From the NCBI GenBank assembly GCA_963920765.1, contig OY987245.1, forward strand, positions 5,596,727 to 5,660,726: a stretch of DNA of 64,000 nt, written 5' to 3'. Both the position numbers and the translations under genes were made by a program. Below the pieces are notes generated by a model, which saw only the letters and a program-made list of their open reading frames with translations, had not been told where the DNA came from and ran no database searches. Origin of the DNA: Ulota crispa. Lineage: Eukaryota; Streptophyta; Bryopsida; Orthotrichales; Orthotrichaceae. This document shows positions 35,251-48,803 of this stretch, piece after piece. Position 1 is the stretch's first letter. Every line of letters starts with the position of its first letter.

Positions 35251-35835
35251 TAGGGAAAATTTGAAAAATATTCAAAATGTGAAAAATATCCTATATTTTG
35301 CTGTATTTTGAAAAATACTCTCTTAATTTTTGCAAAAATTGCAAAGATGCTCCTCTAGAGGTTTTATAGTACCATAGTGCAACTATATTGCACTGCCACA
35401 AGCACGCTAAGAACTGATGTGCAACAAATGCTCTCCCACCAAACTTACAAGTCCAATTGCAATCATCACCATGGCAGGGCGTTTGGAACTCCACACTACC
35501 ATGACATTCTCTTTCATGTATGAATTTTGTCAACATGTACAATAAGTGGTTGCCCATTTTAGTTTTGAAACCCAAATAATGACAGCAAATAAGACACGGT
35601 TCACGGTTGCTTGCTGTCATGCAAACTGCAGTTGACACTTACATGCCTCCCTAGAAGAATGATAGGCCAAGTATGCAGTCAAAACCTTAAAATCAAAGCA
35701 CACCTATGGTGGGATGAGTGGGCGTGCAACTCAATATATCATTACAATGTCATTTTTTCAGAACCCCTGCAATTTCAAAATTACAAGGATTTTTTCTAAC
35801 AATGGTAGAATAGAGGAATATTTTTCAAGTTTTCC
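35251..35835. mobile_element. Putative MITE with GGGAAAATTTGAAAAATATTC ends
   Basis: TAGGGAAAATTTGAAAAATA at the left and TATTTTTCAAGTTTTCCC at the right form an inverted repeat of about 20 bp around 585 bp. A 115-residue frame on the - strand with many Cys and His is inside, but it has no known zinc-finger spacing. Confidence 0.45.
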
Positions 35836-37983
35836 CAATTCCTTAAACAGAGGATGAATCTATTTCTATCATTTGACCTTATATTCTTAGGTTTTCAATG
35901 GTGTACTAGGACCCTCATACATTGTGAGGATTGTCATGATGGTTGACATTGGTTGAGACGATCATGTGTATGCCCAAGATTGAATTTGGAAGATAAAGGG
36001 GGCTAAGTAACTCCAAGATAAGGACCAGTTTTTTTATTTGGTTTTAGTGTGCACATAAAATGTAGGCATCTAAAATGGTCATACGCTTGTTAAAGTGAGA
36101 GGTATATGTTTTGTAACAAGTGTGTTATAAATTGATTTGGGTTACATAGGATTTGCAGAGTGGATTTGATTTTTATTTGGAAGTGTACCATTTCCTTCAT
36201 ACAATTTCTAGAGATGCAATCATGCAGAAGTAACTCATGATTTACAACGTGTTGAAGTCTTTGTGTGTCATTGCCTTAATTTTAAGTGGCACAAACATTT
36301 TCAAAATTCATATTAGTGCAAGATAGATTTTTCAAATGTTAATTTGTAGTTAATATGAATTTGTATCATACAAGTGTACTCTTAATGGAAAGTAACTCCA
36401 TGTATTTTTGTGGTCTATAGGAAAAAAAACGTAACATTAAAAAATATTGTTCAAGTCAAAAGAGCTATTGAAGTCAAAATAAATATGAAGTGGGGTGATT
36501 GCAAGAAAGACTTCACATTTTTGTCTTAAAATGTCTCTTTTTGGGTGTAATACTGGCAATGCTACCAGTACTGCAAGTACTACACAGCATTCTTGCAGTG
36601 GAAATCTGAACCATCCCTCCCATCTCAAATCTATTGGGAACAAGGCACGTGGCATGTCATTTAGGAAGGTCAATTATCAATAATGGCAATTTAATGAATG
36701 GATGAAAAAGAAACTCACATCCTTAAATGATGTCAATGGTCAGTGGTACTGTATAGTGCAAGTTAATGGAAGAGAGTACTAGGTAGGCATGTGGAGCAGG
36801 AATTACCATAATTTCTAAGTTGCCATGTTTTCAATTTTAGTAATTTAAAAAAAAAAACCCCCCAAAAATGAAACAAAAAATGGCCATTTTTGCTCTATTC
36901 AAGACACTTGAAATGATAAAATTGTTTTTTTGGGGGAGTTTGTTTTCATTCTCCAATGCTTAACCAAAGGATGCCCACTTTGAGAGCATGTGGAAGGCAG
37001 AGAATCCACAATTTCCTAGAACCCTTCTATATATCCATGTAATGCTCTATGATGAACAACTTCCCTAATTTGTGGCATGAGATTTGCTTTTTTGGACCCA
37101 AAATAGTACTAAAAACCCCCAAAGTGGCTAAGGTAAACAGCTATTTGGGGGCTATTTAAAAATAGTAAAATAATTTTAAAAAAACCACAAAAACTATCAA
37201 AGGTTTGTAACTATGCCATGTACCTTCCTCTAAAATTTCAGCTCAAAAGAACTATTTGAGCAAAAGTTACAAGCTAGAAAGCACCCCCAAGAGTGCAAGG
37301 AGACACAAAATAGTGCAAGTGTTTCTTGCAATTACCGAGTGGTCATTTTTTACTATTGCCTAGTCAAAGCATCTGACCATTTAGGAGATTACTATGTAAG
37401 ACTTTTTACAAATCACCCTACAACAATTTGCAATTGGTTATACACTCAAGCCTCTCTTATTGTATATTCCCTATTTGCATAACTACTTGGAGTTCTTAAA
37501 TTGCATACTCTCTATGTGCATAAAGTGTGGTCCAATAATCATGGATGGAGTTATTTTGTCAAAGTGGGACCACCAAAGTACAATGTCACCAATAGAAAAT
37601 GTGCTTGAACCTCTTTGTGTGCATACTACTAAAAAAAACTCCCCACCATTTCCATGCAATAAGAGAGGTTTGACTGTAGCAATATTTGTTTATGCTTGAA
37701 GAATGAAATCTCCTATTTTCACATTGTTAGATTTCTAAAACCATGGGCCTTTGGAATGCTTAATGGTTTAAGACTCATATGAAGAAGTAACCTACTTGAA
37801 TTTTAATGGTTAGGTCAAAAGTGATTTGCAAGAACTTTTTCATTGCAATTGTAATAGACATGGTTGTTGATTATGTGTGCTTTATTTGTATGAACAAGAC
37901 AAGCAATTCTACCAACATAGTAGCTAAAAGTGGCATGTGAAGAACAAAAAGGGAAAATTTCTACTAACACTAAAAAAATGACC
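35836..37983. other. AT-rich spacer, no gene seen
   Basis: No repeat family or gene recognised; low-complexity A/T runs are frequent. Confidence 0.35.
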
Positions 37984-38363
37984 TTAACTCTTAAAGGCCA
38001 GGGCTGGTCATTGTGCTTGCCCCAAGTACAATGTTCACAATGAACACTGTCCTCTACAATGGTGCCTGCATAATAAAATATTATTTTTAAGAGCTGCAAA
38101 AGTCAATGGTGCATGGTGCCCTCATAAAAATTACAATAAGGGCAATTTGGGACCTAACATTGTGACTCTAAAATTTTTCACAATCTGGGTTACCAATAAA
38201 TGTGAATGCAATTAATGAGATAATTTTTTGCCTTTGATGATGGACCATGTGTTCATGGTCACTTCTCAAAAAATCAAACAAAAAATTGCTTTTCCTTGTC
38301 CACATAGTGTTTTTTTTAATGCCCACTAGACAAAAATCGTCCCCTTAGGCGTTTAAGGGTTAA
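37984..38363. mobile_element. TTAA-flanked element (short subfamily, copy 2)
   Basis: Starts TTAACTCTTAAAGGCC and ends GGCGTTTAAGGGTTAA; interior homologous to 9314-9683. Confidence 0.7.
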
Positions 38364-39793
38364 TGGTTGATGTTCAATGTTACTTTTAAAATAGTTTTAG
38401 CTAGATTCAAATGGGATTTCATCTAACGTTGGAGAATTTAAATGAATAGAAATCTAAAAACGTTAGCTCCAAGGGTAGCTATTTCTATTGTGATGATGCC
38501 ACTTGGATATATCAAGCAAATTCTATGCTTAGCACCTCCTTTCCTGAAATAGATTCTATAATTCAATTTATTCTTTCGTAAATTGAGAATTTTCAGTATT
38601 TTTTAAGAAATATAACTTTGAAGTTATATAATTAGGATGAAAGAAAATTGTATTGTATCGACTTATGATAGTTCTAAGATTTCAAAGAAGCAAATAGCAA
38701 TCAAACTCAACTCTAATATTCCATTATATATTTATATAGAATCATACAATGAGTGCTACCTTAGTCCCTTATTGCAATCACATAAACACTACTTAGATTG
38801 GATATAGGAGTACCATGATTGCAATTAGAAGTATTTAAAGAAACTCTTGAGCTTAATTTCTTTACACACTTTCTTTTTTTTTGCCAATTGTTGTTAGCAG
38901 CTAGAAGAAAAATTCAGATTCTTTTTGTGTACATTACTTGAATACAATATGAATGAACAACAAAGTTTAGGTGCCAACTATAATTTTACTTAAACTTTTG
39001 TCCTAAGCTTTCATATTTAGTAAGCATTTAGGCCAAAATGTATAGCTGTCAATATTGCAATGCCCCATGGCTCAACAATTTTGGGCCAAAATGGTAAGTG
39101 TACGGTCATGTCATCTTGCAAACTTAGCATGAATGCCCATGTAGAAATTAACAAAGTTTAAAATAGATCAAAATTATTATTTCCATTGACTTTGATTCTA
39201 GTGAGATTTAGAAAATACATGAGCTTTTGCAAGTTGTGTACTTATAATTCTCTCATTTTGTTGCTTAAATTTTCTCATTTCTACAAAAAAAACCACAAAA
39301 ATTTCTCATTTCTATAAATAATCACAAAAAATTCTCATTTCTATTTCTTTTTTCACAAAATTCATAACGTTTTGATGTACTCTTGCTCTACAAGATTGCA
39401 AAGTATGACATTGTCTCTAAACTTCTCTTCATCCCTACCTACAAGTCAACTTCAAGCAAGCCACATAATCATCATGTTCCAAGTTTCCTACCCTTCAATG
39501 GGTCTTAAAAACTTTTCTTTCAATGCCATCTCCAGAAATTTGAGAACTTCTACATTATAGCAATTTTATGTTGTCAGAATTTTTCTTGCCTTGAATGATC
39601 AGCAAGCGAGAACCTTTACAATCACAAAGCAGTACCAGTTTAATGCATGCTATTGGTGAAGAAAATAACATAAATATTATATATCCATTGTAGATTTTCT
39701 AGGGTTTTCTTTGATAAATGAACTACTTTTTTCACAAAATAAACATTGGGGTACCTACAAAATTTATAATGGTAGTCTTGTTTGGTATAGGTC
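38364..39793. other. AT-rich spacer, no gene seen
   Basis: Short repeats of (A)TTTCTCATTTCTA near 39255-39345; nothing else recognised. Confidence 0.35.
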
Positions 39794-39857
39794 TTAACCC
39801 CTGAATGATACTCGGAAAACGGACTAAAATTCAGCATCTTAGGTGTTGAGGGGTTAA
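39794..39857. mobile_element. Minimal TTAA-flanked element, 64 bp
   Basis: TTAACCCCTGAATG at the left and TGTTGAGGGGTTAA at the right enclose only about 36 bp. It is the shortest member of the group seen here. Confidence 0.6.
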
Positions 39858-40394
39858 TCAATTTTCATGGATGAGATGCAATGAAGTGGGTATCTTAATG
39901 CATAATCCTATTTGACGAGACACGTCTCTAACAACCTCCAAGCTGAAGAGGGAGACCTATTACACAGAACTAAAAGGTATTGAGCAATAAATCCCCAAAT
40001 TGTAAGTAAACACGGTCTTTCCATCACATATGAGTTCTCAAAAAGTCAGGGACAAGGCTTCCACTCAGTAATTCCAGGAAAATATGAAAAATATACAAGT
40101 TTGTAGCATGTGAAGAAGGCAAGAGATGGTCCACAGATGCAAAAATTTGCAATGCTCCCCACGCAAACGGACAGAGCAAAGCAAAACCGGACCAGACCAG
40201 TTCAGGAACTTTTGTGTCAAAATTTGGATCCTAGAAAGACAAAACCTAGGTACCCTTATTTGGTAGACCATGATAAAATTAATTACAGAGTCCATTGTCA
40301 AGGGGCTCTATGTAGATGTGGGAAGGTGATGGCATTGATGCTGCTGTTGCGGATGATAAGAGCATGGAGCTGCTGGTATCCATGGGGGGGGACC

Positions 40395-43334
40395 TTAGAT
40401 GAGTGGGACATATCGAACTCCCAGCTCATTGGTCTTCTTCACCGTCCCATCCAAGGCCTTGTCCACAATCACTAGCTCCTGCAACCATTTTCAAACCAAC
40501 CCAGGTTAAAACCCCTTTTCTACCTATCCTTAGTAAATACTACAGTATACGTAAACCTCATGTTTGCCACGAACTTTATGAAATCCTTTTGAAAAACTAG
40601 GAACAAGTTAGCCGTAGCTGGTACATGGTGTACATTGTTAGCATTAGTTGGGACCAGCCCCTCTTTTTTTTTTTTGGCACCATGGGGCCAGAAAGCACCA
40701 CTTGAAAAAGCAGGCAAAAAAAACATAAGGGAAGAATAAAGAAAATCAAATAAAAGTAGCCAAAAAACAGCTTAGGGCTTTAAGGGCTCAGCTAGAAAGC
40801 TTAAGCCTTGGCCATAGTCATGGTCACCTCTAGAGATCATGCGGCATCTCTTAATTTACTTTAAGAGCCAAATTGCTACAAGTTATAAGACAACCTCCCC
40901 TCCATGAATGAAATTTTATATTTTTAAATATTCTAACATGTACAAATATGGAATTGCATTGTCCATTTTCTTACAAAAAATCTACCAAGTGCTAGAGAAC
41001 ACCATTCTTTTTAGCAATTTTGCCCTTTTTGCTTGAATATAATTATCTCTAGTGCTTGGAGAACTCAACTATTTTGAGCAATATAGCCACTTTAGCACAA
41101 AAAAATTCCCGTAGTGCCAAAAATTGTCACCGTTATTTAGCACACTATGCAAGATTCACCATATCTACAATCCACTATCGCCACACCAATTCATTAATGG
41201 ATATGAAGTATTTGCCATGTGGGCAACAATCTGGCTTTCTGCCAAAACCCAAAAAAAAAAGGGGTGGTTGGGACGTATGTATTCGCAAAGACTACGATGA
41301 ACATACTTTAGCTGTGGTTGTACATGCTGCATACACTTGTTGTAAGTTATTAGAAAGTAGCGGGAGGATTGACAATGTGGTTGTTTGTAAGAGAACAACA
41401 AGGGAACGTGAAGAATGACGGTTTTTTACCTGAGAATTGGTTCCCACAGGAATCACCATGCGACCGCCTGGCTTTAGCTGCCTCACCAGAGCTTCCGGAA
41501 GTTCTGCCAACATTTAATCCCGGGCACGTTGGTCAGTTCTTTGATTTTTTTCATAGTTTCAGAGTGCAAGAATTGTGAAAGTTGTAAGTGAAAAGTGCTA
41601 TACAAACCAGGATCACTGTTTTGAAGTTTTCAACCAGAGCCGGCCTGGAAAAGTGCCAGTTTCGCACCTCCCAGGGTTGACGAAGTTGAAGCCATTGGCT
41701 TAGTTTAGTTTAAAATACCTGCTGCTGCTGCGCCAACGTGGATGGCATCGTAAGGTCCGCATTCCTCCCATCCCAGCTTTCCATCAGCCACTGCAGAACC
41801 CAATCCATTCCAGCACCCTCTCAATCAGATTCCGTCAAAACTATACCAAAAGCTAACTAACGTACTCGCAACAAGGTGAAAAAAAAAACATCATCAAAAG
41901 TACACAAAAAGTGCACACAGAAATTTCATCATTGCCACAGAGTCTGCTTACACTATTTCCATGCAAATAAGAGCACACAGGAACTTGCATCATGTTTTCT
42001 AGCTTGCCTGGTGTAACATTTTACCTAGCTGAACATTTTACATGTCCCTCGGTACAAGGACACAAAAACATACAAGAATTCGTACTAACCGGCCCTTTTT
42101 TACTTTTTTCCTGGAGCAACATCCTATACGGAGGACCACTAGGTGACAATCCCTCTCATATAGACAAATATGAGTGGTCCTCTATGAAGATTGTAAGAAA
42201 ATAAAAAAGCCAAAAAACCAAATGATAGAAAAATAGTTTGCCAAAACAAAAAGCTCATTACAAACCGGTCTTTTTCATAAGTAAGCAGAAATAATAATAT
42301 GTAGTAACTGCATGGAAGGCAAGAGGGCGGTGTACCGTGTACTACAAGATGGCCTTCCTCCATCAAGACAGCGGCGGGAGTCATTTTGATGGCGTCGATG
42401 GACCGCTCCACCAGCTCCGTAATGTGCTCCACTCCCACCGTATGACCAGTCTCGCCAACCTGCAGCAAGCTCTCCTAATCAGCACAAGTACAGAAGTACA
42501 GAAGCTTTTCTTGGGTAATCACCAATTTTCAGAGAAGTGAAAATTAATGATGTGAGCTGGTACCATGAGGCCGAAGACGGCGGTGAGGTACCCAGAGCCG
42601 GAACCCACGTCCAGAACCACGTTACCGGGCTTCAAGTAATCGGCGAGCAAAGACAGACAGAAGGAATGCTGCGGAACAAACATTCATGTACACAAATTTC
42701 ACAGTAAGCCATCGGAAACACTACACACACAGAAAAGCACCAGGTACAAGTGCATTGGTCGCAACGAATGCCGAAGAAGTTCCTCACCATGTGCGGTGCC
42801 GAAATGGTGGCTGCGTACCCTGCAAAATTTCAAGCACAACACGCGTCACACACACTTTGTCAGTTTTCTGAAAATGTCCAGTCACAAGATAGGGAAAAGT
42901 TGTTAATCTAGACGCGGAGTAAACCCTGCTTAAACCCTGGTAGCACTGGCGGTGATCACCTATGACTTGCGGGGCATCATTGTAGGCTAACTTGGAATCC
43001 GGTACGAAGAGCTTCCGGTCCACTTTGGTCATGGCCGAGGCCGCCTCTGGCGACGTCAGAATCTTTTGCTCTGCAGAAAGAACAGACGCGGCGCACAGTT
43101 CAATGACATCTGTCAGCCAAATCCGTTCAAATCAAGCCAAGTCAAGCTAATTCATGTCAATTACAGTGAAGTTGTTGGAGAGGGGGAAGGAGGTGATGTT
43201 TGCAAAGGATCGGCGTGCAAGGGAAGCAGAGGCCTGGACAATCATGCAGAGTCGGAGGATATGGTGGAGATCGAGAGCGTACTCTGCAAGTTGGAGACGA
43301 GCTCGGCGTTGGTGGCACCATGACATCGCCACAT
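40395..43334 (-). CDS. PIMT: Protein-L-isoaspartate O-methyltransferase, 8 exons, 217 aa
   Basis: The enzyme uses S-adenosylmethionine to methylate isoaspartyl residues in damaged proteins and so starts their repair. Exons on the - strand: 43334-43283, 43070-42960, 42819-42788, 42668-42564, 42459-42336, 41790-41719, 41503-41430 and 40478-40395; all junctions are GT-AG and in phase, total 218 codons. The start is MWRCHGATNAELVSNLQ. Family motifs: VDRKLFVP, ISAPHM (residues 60-65), the SAM-binding loop VLDVGSGSGYLT (83-94), GVEHI, GPYDAIHVGAAAA (153-165), LKPGGRMVIPVG (175-186) and the C-terminal VRYVPLI. Length is close to the usual 220-230. A second Met codon directly precedes the chosen one. 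No transit peptide is visible, so a cytosolic form is likely. Intron 7 (951 bp) is the longest. Confidence 0.95.
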
Positions 43335-43337
43335 CAT

Positions 43338-44690
43338 ATCATCGCCGGGGCAAGACGGCGCCGGCGGGTAGGTGCCCGGCGGCGCACAAGGGGCGAGAAA
43401 TGGCTTCCCTATTTTCGCTACTTTTGTCTCCGCCCCTCACTCGCTCCGCTGGACCCGCGCGCTCTCACCGCTGCACCGCTGCTAGTGCTGCGTCGTCTAC
43501 GGTGAAAGTTGACAACGACACGGGGTACGTTGGCTTTTCGGAAACGTCGACAATTATCAGTTTCGAGGCGGTTGAAATGTGCCGATTACTGTACGTTCCA
43601 GCTATCGAGGAAAACTGCTACCGGGTCGGGAACCGCCGGACAAGCAGGCACAGTGACGAGACAGGGGAGGTTGCAGTTGCACGTCAGCCAATTTTCGCAA
43701 TTGGTAGTAGTAGTAGTAGTACTGTCACTGAATCGATCAACATTCACAGCCAATGTGACACACGCCGGAGAAAGGTCGATCTACGCTCACTTGGAGACAC
43801 ACCACGACGGACTCACTACACTCTACTCCAACACTCAGGTCCCCCAACTTACGCGGAAAATCTGGGAACAGGACGAGAGTGCGACCCACTGCAACACCGT
43901 TGCAGCACGCAGGACGAATAGTCGCAACTCACGATGCAAAGATGCTCGTCAGGCTGTCCACTTTCGTAGGAGCGCAAGATTCGTCCAGTGGCAATAACCG
44001 ACAAAGGAACAGGGAATCCTCCTACAACCGGAAGCTTGCGAATCGGGATTCAAAAAGAGTGGCTTCTGCGTCGTGATTGACGACACCAAAGAACTGCAAG
44101 GGACGATCCAGAGACGATCCAGAGATCGAAAGAAAGGGTGGGGTGGGGGGATTCCAGAGCTGGGGGAGAGACGATGGGAGCGAGGTCGGAGGCGCTGGAG
44201 TAAGTTAGAGGAAAATAGCCAGAAGTGGAGTGCCAGCTAAAGGAGTCATGGTGCGCTCGGGATTATATAAGGCACGGCGGCGTTCGCCTGGCATGGCATC
44301 GCAGCGCTCGCTGGTTCGCTCGCAACTGGCGACAAAAGGGAGCAAAAAATCTTGCGATCGTCGCAATGCCCGAAAGATTTGAACAGTCAGACTCAAACGC
44401 CGTGTTGGTTTTACCAGCGCCGGGAGAGACTGATTGCTGGTGTAGTGGTGTAGTGGTGTGTGTGTTTTTTTTACTGTTGATGAGTACCTCCCGGAGCATC
44501 GCCCGCGTTGTGGGGGCCGTTCCGTCACGACCGCCGCTTCCGTCGCGTCGCGGTGTGTGAGAAAGTGAGGAAGTGAGGATTGAGTGATTGCGGAATCCTG
44601 TTGGCGTTAGCTGGCTGGCCTCGTCATCTGGCTAGCGGCTGTTGCCACACGCCCGCCTACGTCCCGTCCCCACTCCCCACCCCCCTCCCT
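43338..44690 (-). promoter_or_regulatory. GC-rich promoter and leader region of the methyltransferase gene
   Basis: CG-rich sequence extends for 1.3 kb upstream of the methyltransferase start, in contrast to AT-rich DNA on both sides. TATATAA near 44262 reads as a TATA box on either strand (TTATATAATC on -). On the - strand a 14-codon frame begins just after it (ATG near 44247). Long open frames on the + strand (43154-43997, 44225-44560) have low-complexity, Arg/Ser-rich translations and are most likely by-products of high GC. A GTA microsatellite lies near 43705. A leader intron is possible between 44240 and 43340. Confidence 0.5.
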
Positions 44691-44730
44691 GGCTTTCTAT
44701 ATTTTCATATACCCCCATGTCTGTGTATGG

Positions 44731-45603
44731 TAAGGTAGGAGGCTCATAAGGGAATTGATATGTCTACCACACCTTCTTGACTATCCCATCACACCCCGGG
44801 GTGAATTTTAGATTTCTACCATAAAAAGTTGAATTTGAGAATTTGGAATTTAGATTTGGACTTAGAGACTGTGATTTTGTTCATAATCACACAAAAAAAT
44901 CTAATTGAACAACACTCAATGAAGAAGCTTATCTTTTTTTATAAACAAATGTAAAGTAATATTTTTCCCCGGAGCTAAACTTTTTCATTGGGTTTTGTTG
45001 AATTACAACCTCTTTTTTATGGTTCTAAACAAAATCCAAGTCTCTAAGTCTAGATCTGAATTCCAAATTCTCAAATTCAACTTTTTGATGGTAGAAATCT
45101 AAAATTTACCCCAGGGTGTGGTGGGATAGTCAAGAAGGAGTGGTATGCATATCAATTCCCGGCTCATAAATCCCCAGGCTTATAAAACCGCCCACCTTCT
45201 CCAATGTACCCAGTTTATACATGTTATTTTCATAGGTTTCAACAATGCGCAAGCAGTGTACATTTGAGGAGGTGGGCAGTTTTAGAGCCCAAAGCCACTT
45301 CAACTCACTAGTAGAAAACTTGGTTTTTTTGTCATTTTGATCACGTTGATCATGACAGATTTCTGTTAAACATCAACAAAAAAATATCCCCTATCAACGT
45401 GACCAAAACAACATTAAAAAATAAGCTTTCTACTAGTGACTTTAAATTTTCATAACTAATTTCACAAAACTCCAAAAAATATGAAACAACTTGGGTTAGA
45501 TACCAATTCCTTTTGTCTTTCAAGAGAAATTTACTGAAGAATCTTTCAAGAAGTTTCACTTCCTTGGCCCTTTAAATGGTCGGTTTATGAGCCTCCTACC
45601 TTA
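44731..45603. mobile_element. TAAGGTAGGAGGCTCATAA element, 873 bp, with inner palindrome
   Basis: The ends TAAGGTAGGAGGCTCATAA and TTATGAGCCTCCTACCTTA are exact complements. From 44750 to 45170 an inner palindrome pairs CACACC(C)...GGGTG-type arms that contain TTTAGATTTCTACCAT and TTCTCAAATTCAACTTTTT. Non-coding. Confidence 0.85.
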
Positions 45604-45915
45604 CGTGTTTTCTTTTCATCTCTCCATATAACAGAAAATAGAGGCGATCCTTTTACTATGTGGGTAGAAATGAAGAATGGAAAATGTTTTGCTACGTAGA
45701 TAAATTGGATTGTGTGGGTAAAAACAAAAAAATTGATCATTTTCCTACATGGGTAAAAAACAAAAAATGTTTTACTCCATGGGAAACGTTTTGCAGAATC
45801 AGGCCTGAAGTTATTTTGCCTCCAGTCAAACCGACTGGTGCCTGTACTAGTAACACTAATAAAAGACAACTGATTCCAAACCTTCCACTTGAATACCCCC
45901 TTACAATCCTCAATC

Positions 45916-46234
45916 TACACTAAATGGTGCATTTAGATTGTTCCACACTAATTTCCTGATATTTTACACTACATACAAATATTTATTGAAATATTTACTG
46001 ATATTACAATAAATTTCATCAATAATTACTGCAATAAAAAAACTTAAATGGTCTAGCAACAACAACAAAATTGCAAACAGACAAACTAGTGGCGTCAAGG
46101 TCGTAAACCATGTGAAATTCTAATATTTAAAGAGTTGTATACGCCCCCAAGTGGCCAAGCAATGAATCTTGAAGTAACTTTTTAGGGTAAGGCAACCTAA
46201 TTGTTAAGGCAACCTAAATGCACTATCAAGTGTA
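45916..46234. mobile_element. TACACTAAAT-type MITE (copy 3), 319 bp
   Basis: Ends TACACTAAATGGTGCATTTA and TAAATGCACTATCAAGTGTA; the interior matches 28190-28505 closely. Confidence 0.8.
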
Positions 46235-47414
46235 AATATTATATCAAATTTTAGCAAAAATTTAGCCTTTTTAGGATCACGTGTGACATAGGCTCATTTT
46301 TACTATGCTCAACAAATGCAATTTTGGTGCATAGTAGGGATGGTTTACACCATGTCCTCATCCCATTGAAATTTTAGAGGGAACTTAATTGCGGCTTGGA
46401 AATCTAGCATGAATGAAGCCTTAGTTAGGAATGGTTCAACTATGTAAGCCTCATGTACCTAAATGGCAAATATGTTTGTTAGGGGATGGCCCTTGTAAAT
46501 AATCAATATGATTCTTCTTTTGAAAAAAATTCAAGTCAACTTGTGACAACTAGGTCATTTGACCGTCTACGAGCATTTTTTAGATACTTTGAAGTTTCAC
46601 AATAATAAAAAATTAACTCTAGGAACAAGATATAGGTAAAATGAAAACTCGACTTGGAGGTCAATTCCAACACTGTTTTTGAATTAAATGTCTCAAACCT
46701 TTATTTAAACACTTATATTTACCCCTTGCAAATCAACAAAGTGGGAACTATTGTAGTGTTTGAGAAAAGGAATGTGAGACATACTACAAATTGTTGTTTG
46801 TTTGCGTTTGTTGGTATTTCGTTGTTGGCTATGCTAGATTGAGTGTTGCATATGGTGTGCTACATCTCGATGGTGGACACACGTGAGTGGTCTCACCACT
46901 TCACTTCATTGCTGTATGTACCATACAGTCACACACTCCCACAAAGCCCTAAGATATTTCATCATGTATTCACTTTTAGACCACAGCAAACTTGACTTCT
47001 TTTAGAAGCTAATATGACACATTTAAATTTGTCTCTTGTACTCAATAATTAGTTTATATTTATTGCTATATTGTCATTTGCTATGCTTAATTCAATATCA
47101 CATGCATGGTGAAATCAGTAGAAGAAAACATGACCAAACCAAGCCGTCTTAACCATCAAAAATACTTCCTAATCAACACAATCTTATTCAAAATGTTCAA
47201 ATCAAGATATTCAAATCAATTAAATAGTGTTAACTTGGGTTCCATTTTCTAGTAGTGAACAATGTTGTGACGTACATGTTACTATTTGTTCACTATTTTA
47301 CTTTGTGTGAAATTAACTCACTAGAGTTGTAGTACATTATCTACAATATTAAATCTGCACAAAGAATAACAAAGTGATAATGTAAATGGCTTGCATCATC
47401 GCAGCATTACTTGG
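46235..47414. other. AT-rich spacer, no gene seen
   Basis: No gene or repeat family recognised. Confidence 0.35.
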
Positions 47415-48291
47415 TACAAATCGGGTACAAGGTGCTTGCCAATTGCTGATTTTAGTCATTGAGTTTTTTTGGTGAAACATGGCGCACATTTGGTATATTT
47501 TTGATAAAAAAACTATCAATGCATCCTTACGCAATACCAAGCAAATATATCAAATTTCAGCTCCTAAAGACCAAAACTCCATTTTTGGTGAATGGTTTTG
47601 TAAGAAATTTATAGTTTTACATGATGATTTATTGAAAAATATTGATGATGAATTTTTGAGATTTGATTCCACAAATATGTAGGAAACATCCGTACGCACA
47701 TCTTCCATGCTAAAAAAAGCCCCCTTAAGTAACAAAACTTTGAGCTACAAAAGATTCAATGAAACTTGTGATAGGCCCAAATTTTGTAAAATACATATTT
47801 TTGTTTTTTATCTAGCTTTTCATCAAGTAAACCAAATATCATGTTTAAAGATACAAACTTAGTTACAATATTTGAATCAAACAACAAAATTTGGTTTTCA
47901 TAGAAAAATATGTATTTTACAAAATTTGGGCCTATCACAAGTTTCATTGAATCTTTTGTAGCTCAAAGTTTTGTTACTTAAGGGGGCTTTTTTTAGCATG
48001 GAAGATGTGTGTATGGATGTTTCCTACATATCCATGGAATCAAATCTCAAAAATTCATCACCAATATTTTTCAATAAATTATCCTGTAAAACTATAAATT
48101 TCTTACAAAACCATTCACTAAAAATGGAGTTTGGTCTTTAGGAGCTGAAATTTGATATATTTGCTTGGTATTGCATAAGGATGCATTGATAGTTTTTTTA
48201 ACAAAAATATACTAAATGTGCGTCATGTTTCACCAAAAAAACTCAATGACTAAAATCAGCAATTGGCAAGCACACTGTACCCGAATGTACA
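47415..48291. mobile_element. Long foldback element, family 2 (copy 2)
   Basis: Arms of about 420 bp, starting with GTGCTTGCCAATTGCTGATT and ending with its complement, pair almost perfectly around a centre near 47850. It shares TTTTTGAGATTTGATTCCA and ATGTAGGAAACATCC with the element at 18838-19732. Non-coding. Confidence 0.85.
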
Positions 48292-48803
48292 GTGTTGAGC
48301 ACAATGCGCTTTATGTATATCAAATGATATTTTAAAAAAAATTAAAGTTATTTTAGATAATTATCAAGTGAAAATTGTTTTATGAATTATTAGGGTTGCT
48401 TCACACTATGGCCAACCAAGTTGAGAGGCCGTTAGATTGAGTGGCAATACTTTGTTGAGAGGCCAAGAAAATTTGCTGAAAATAGGCAATAATGCTGAAA
48501 CTGATGGCCTCTTGACCATAGTTTGGGTCTCCATTTTTGCTGGACCCAAACTTCCCTTTGAGAGGCAAGATCAATTTGGATGATAAAGTGTTGCCATGTA
48601 GGCAATTTGGTGGATGACAAACTTTGGACTTTTGCCTCTAGTGTGACAAGCTAAGAAGCCAAACTCTTGGGTTCTTGCAATTGATTGCTGGAAACTGACA
48701 ACCCCTTGACCTTTGGCCATAGTGTGATGTGGTCCAAATTAATCAACCTTTATACAAGAGTTGTATATTAGTAACAATAATTATCCCAAAAAACTTTTTG
48801 GCT

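Noticed and set aside
35291..35638. Cys/His-rich 115-codon frame on the - strand
   Set aside because: Cys and His spacing fits no known zinc finger, and it lies inside a probable MITE.
43154..43997. Long + strand open frames (255 and 162 codons) near the methyltransferase gene
   Set aside because: They overlap exon 1 and the GC-rich upstream region on the other strand, have Arg/Ser-rich low-complexity translations in several frames at once and no domain.
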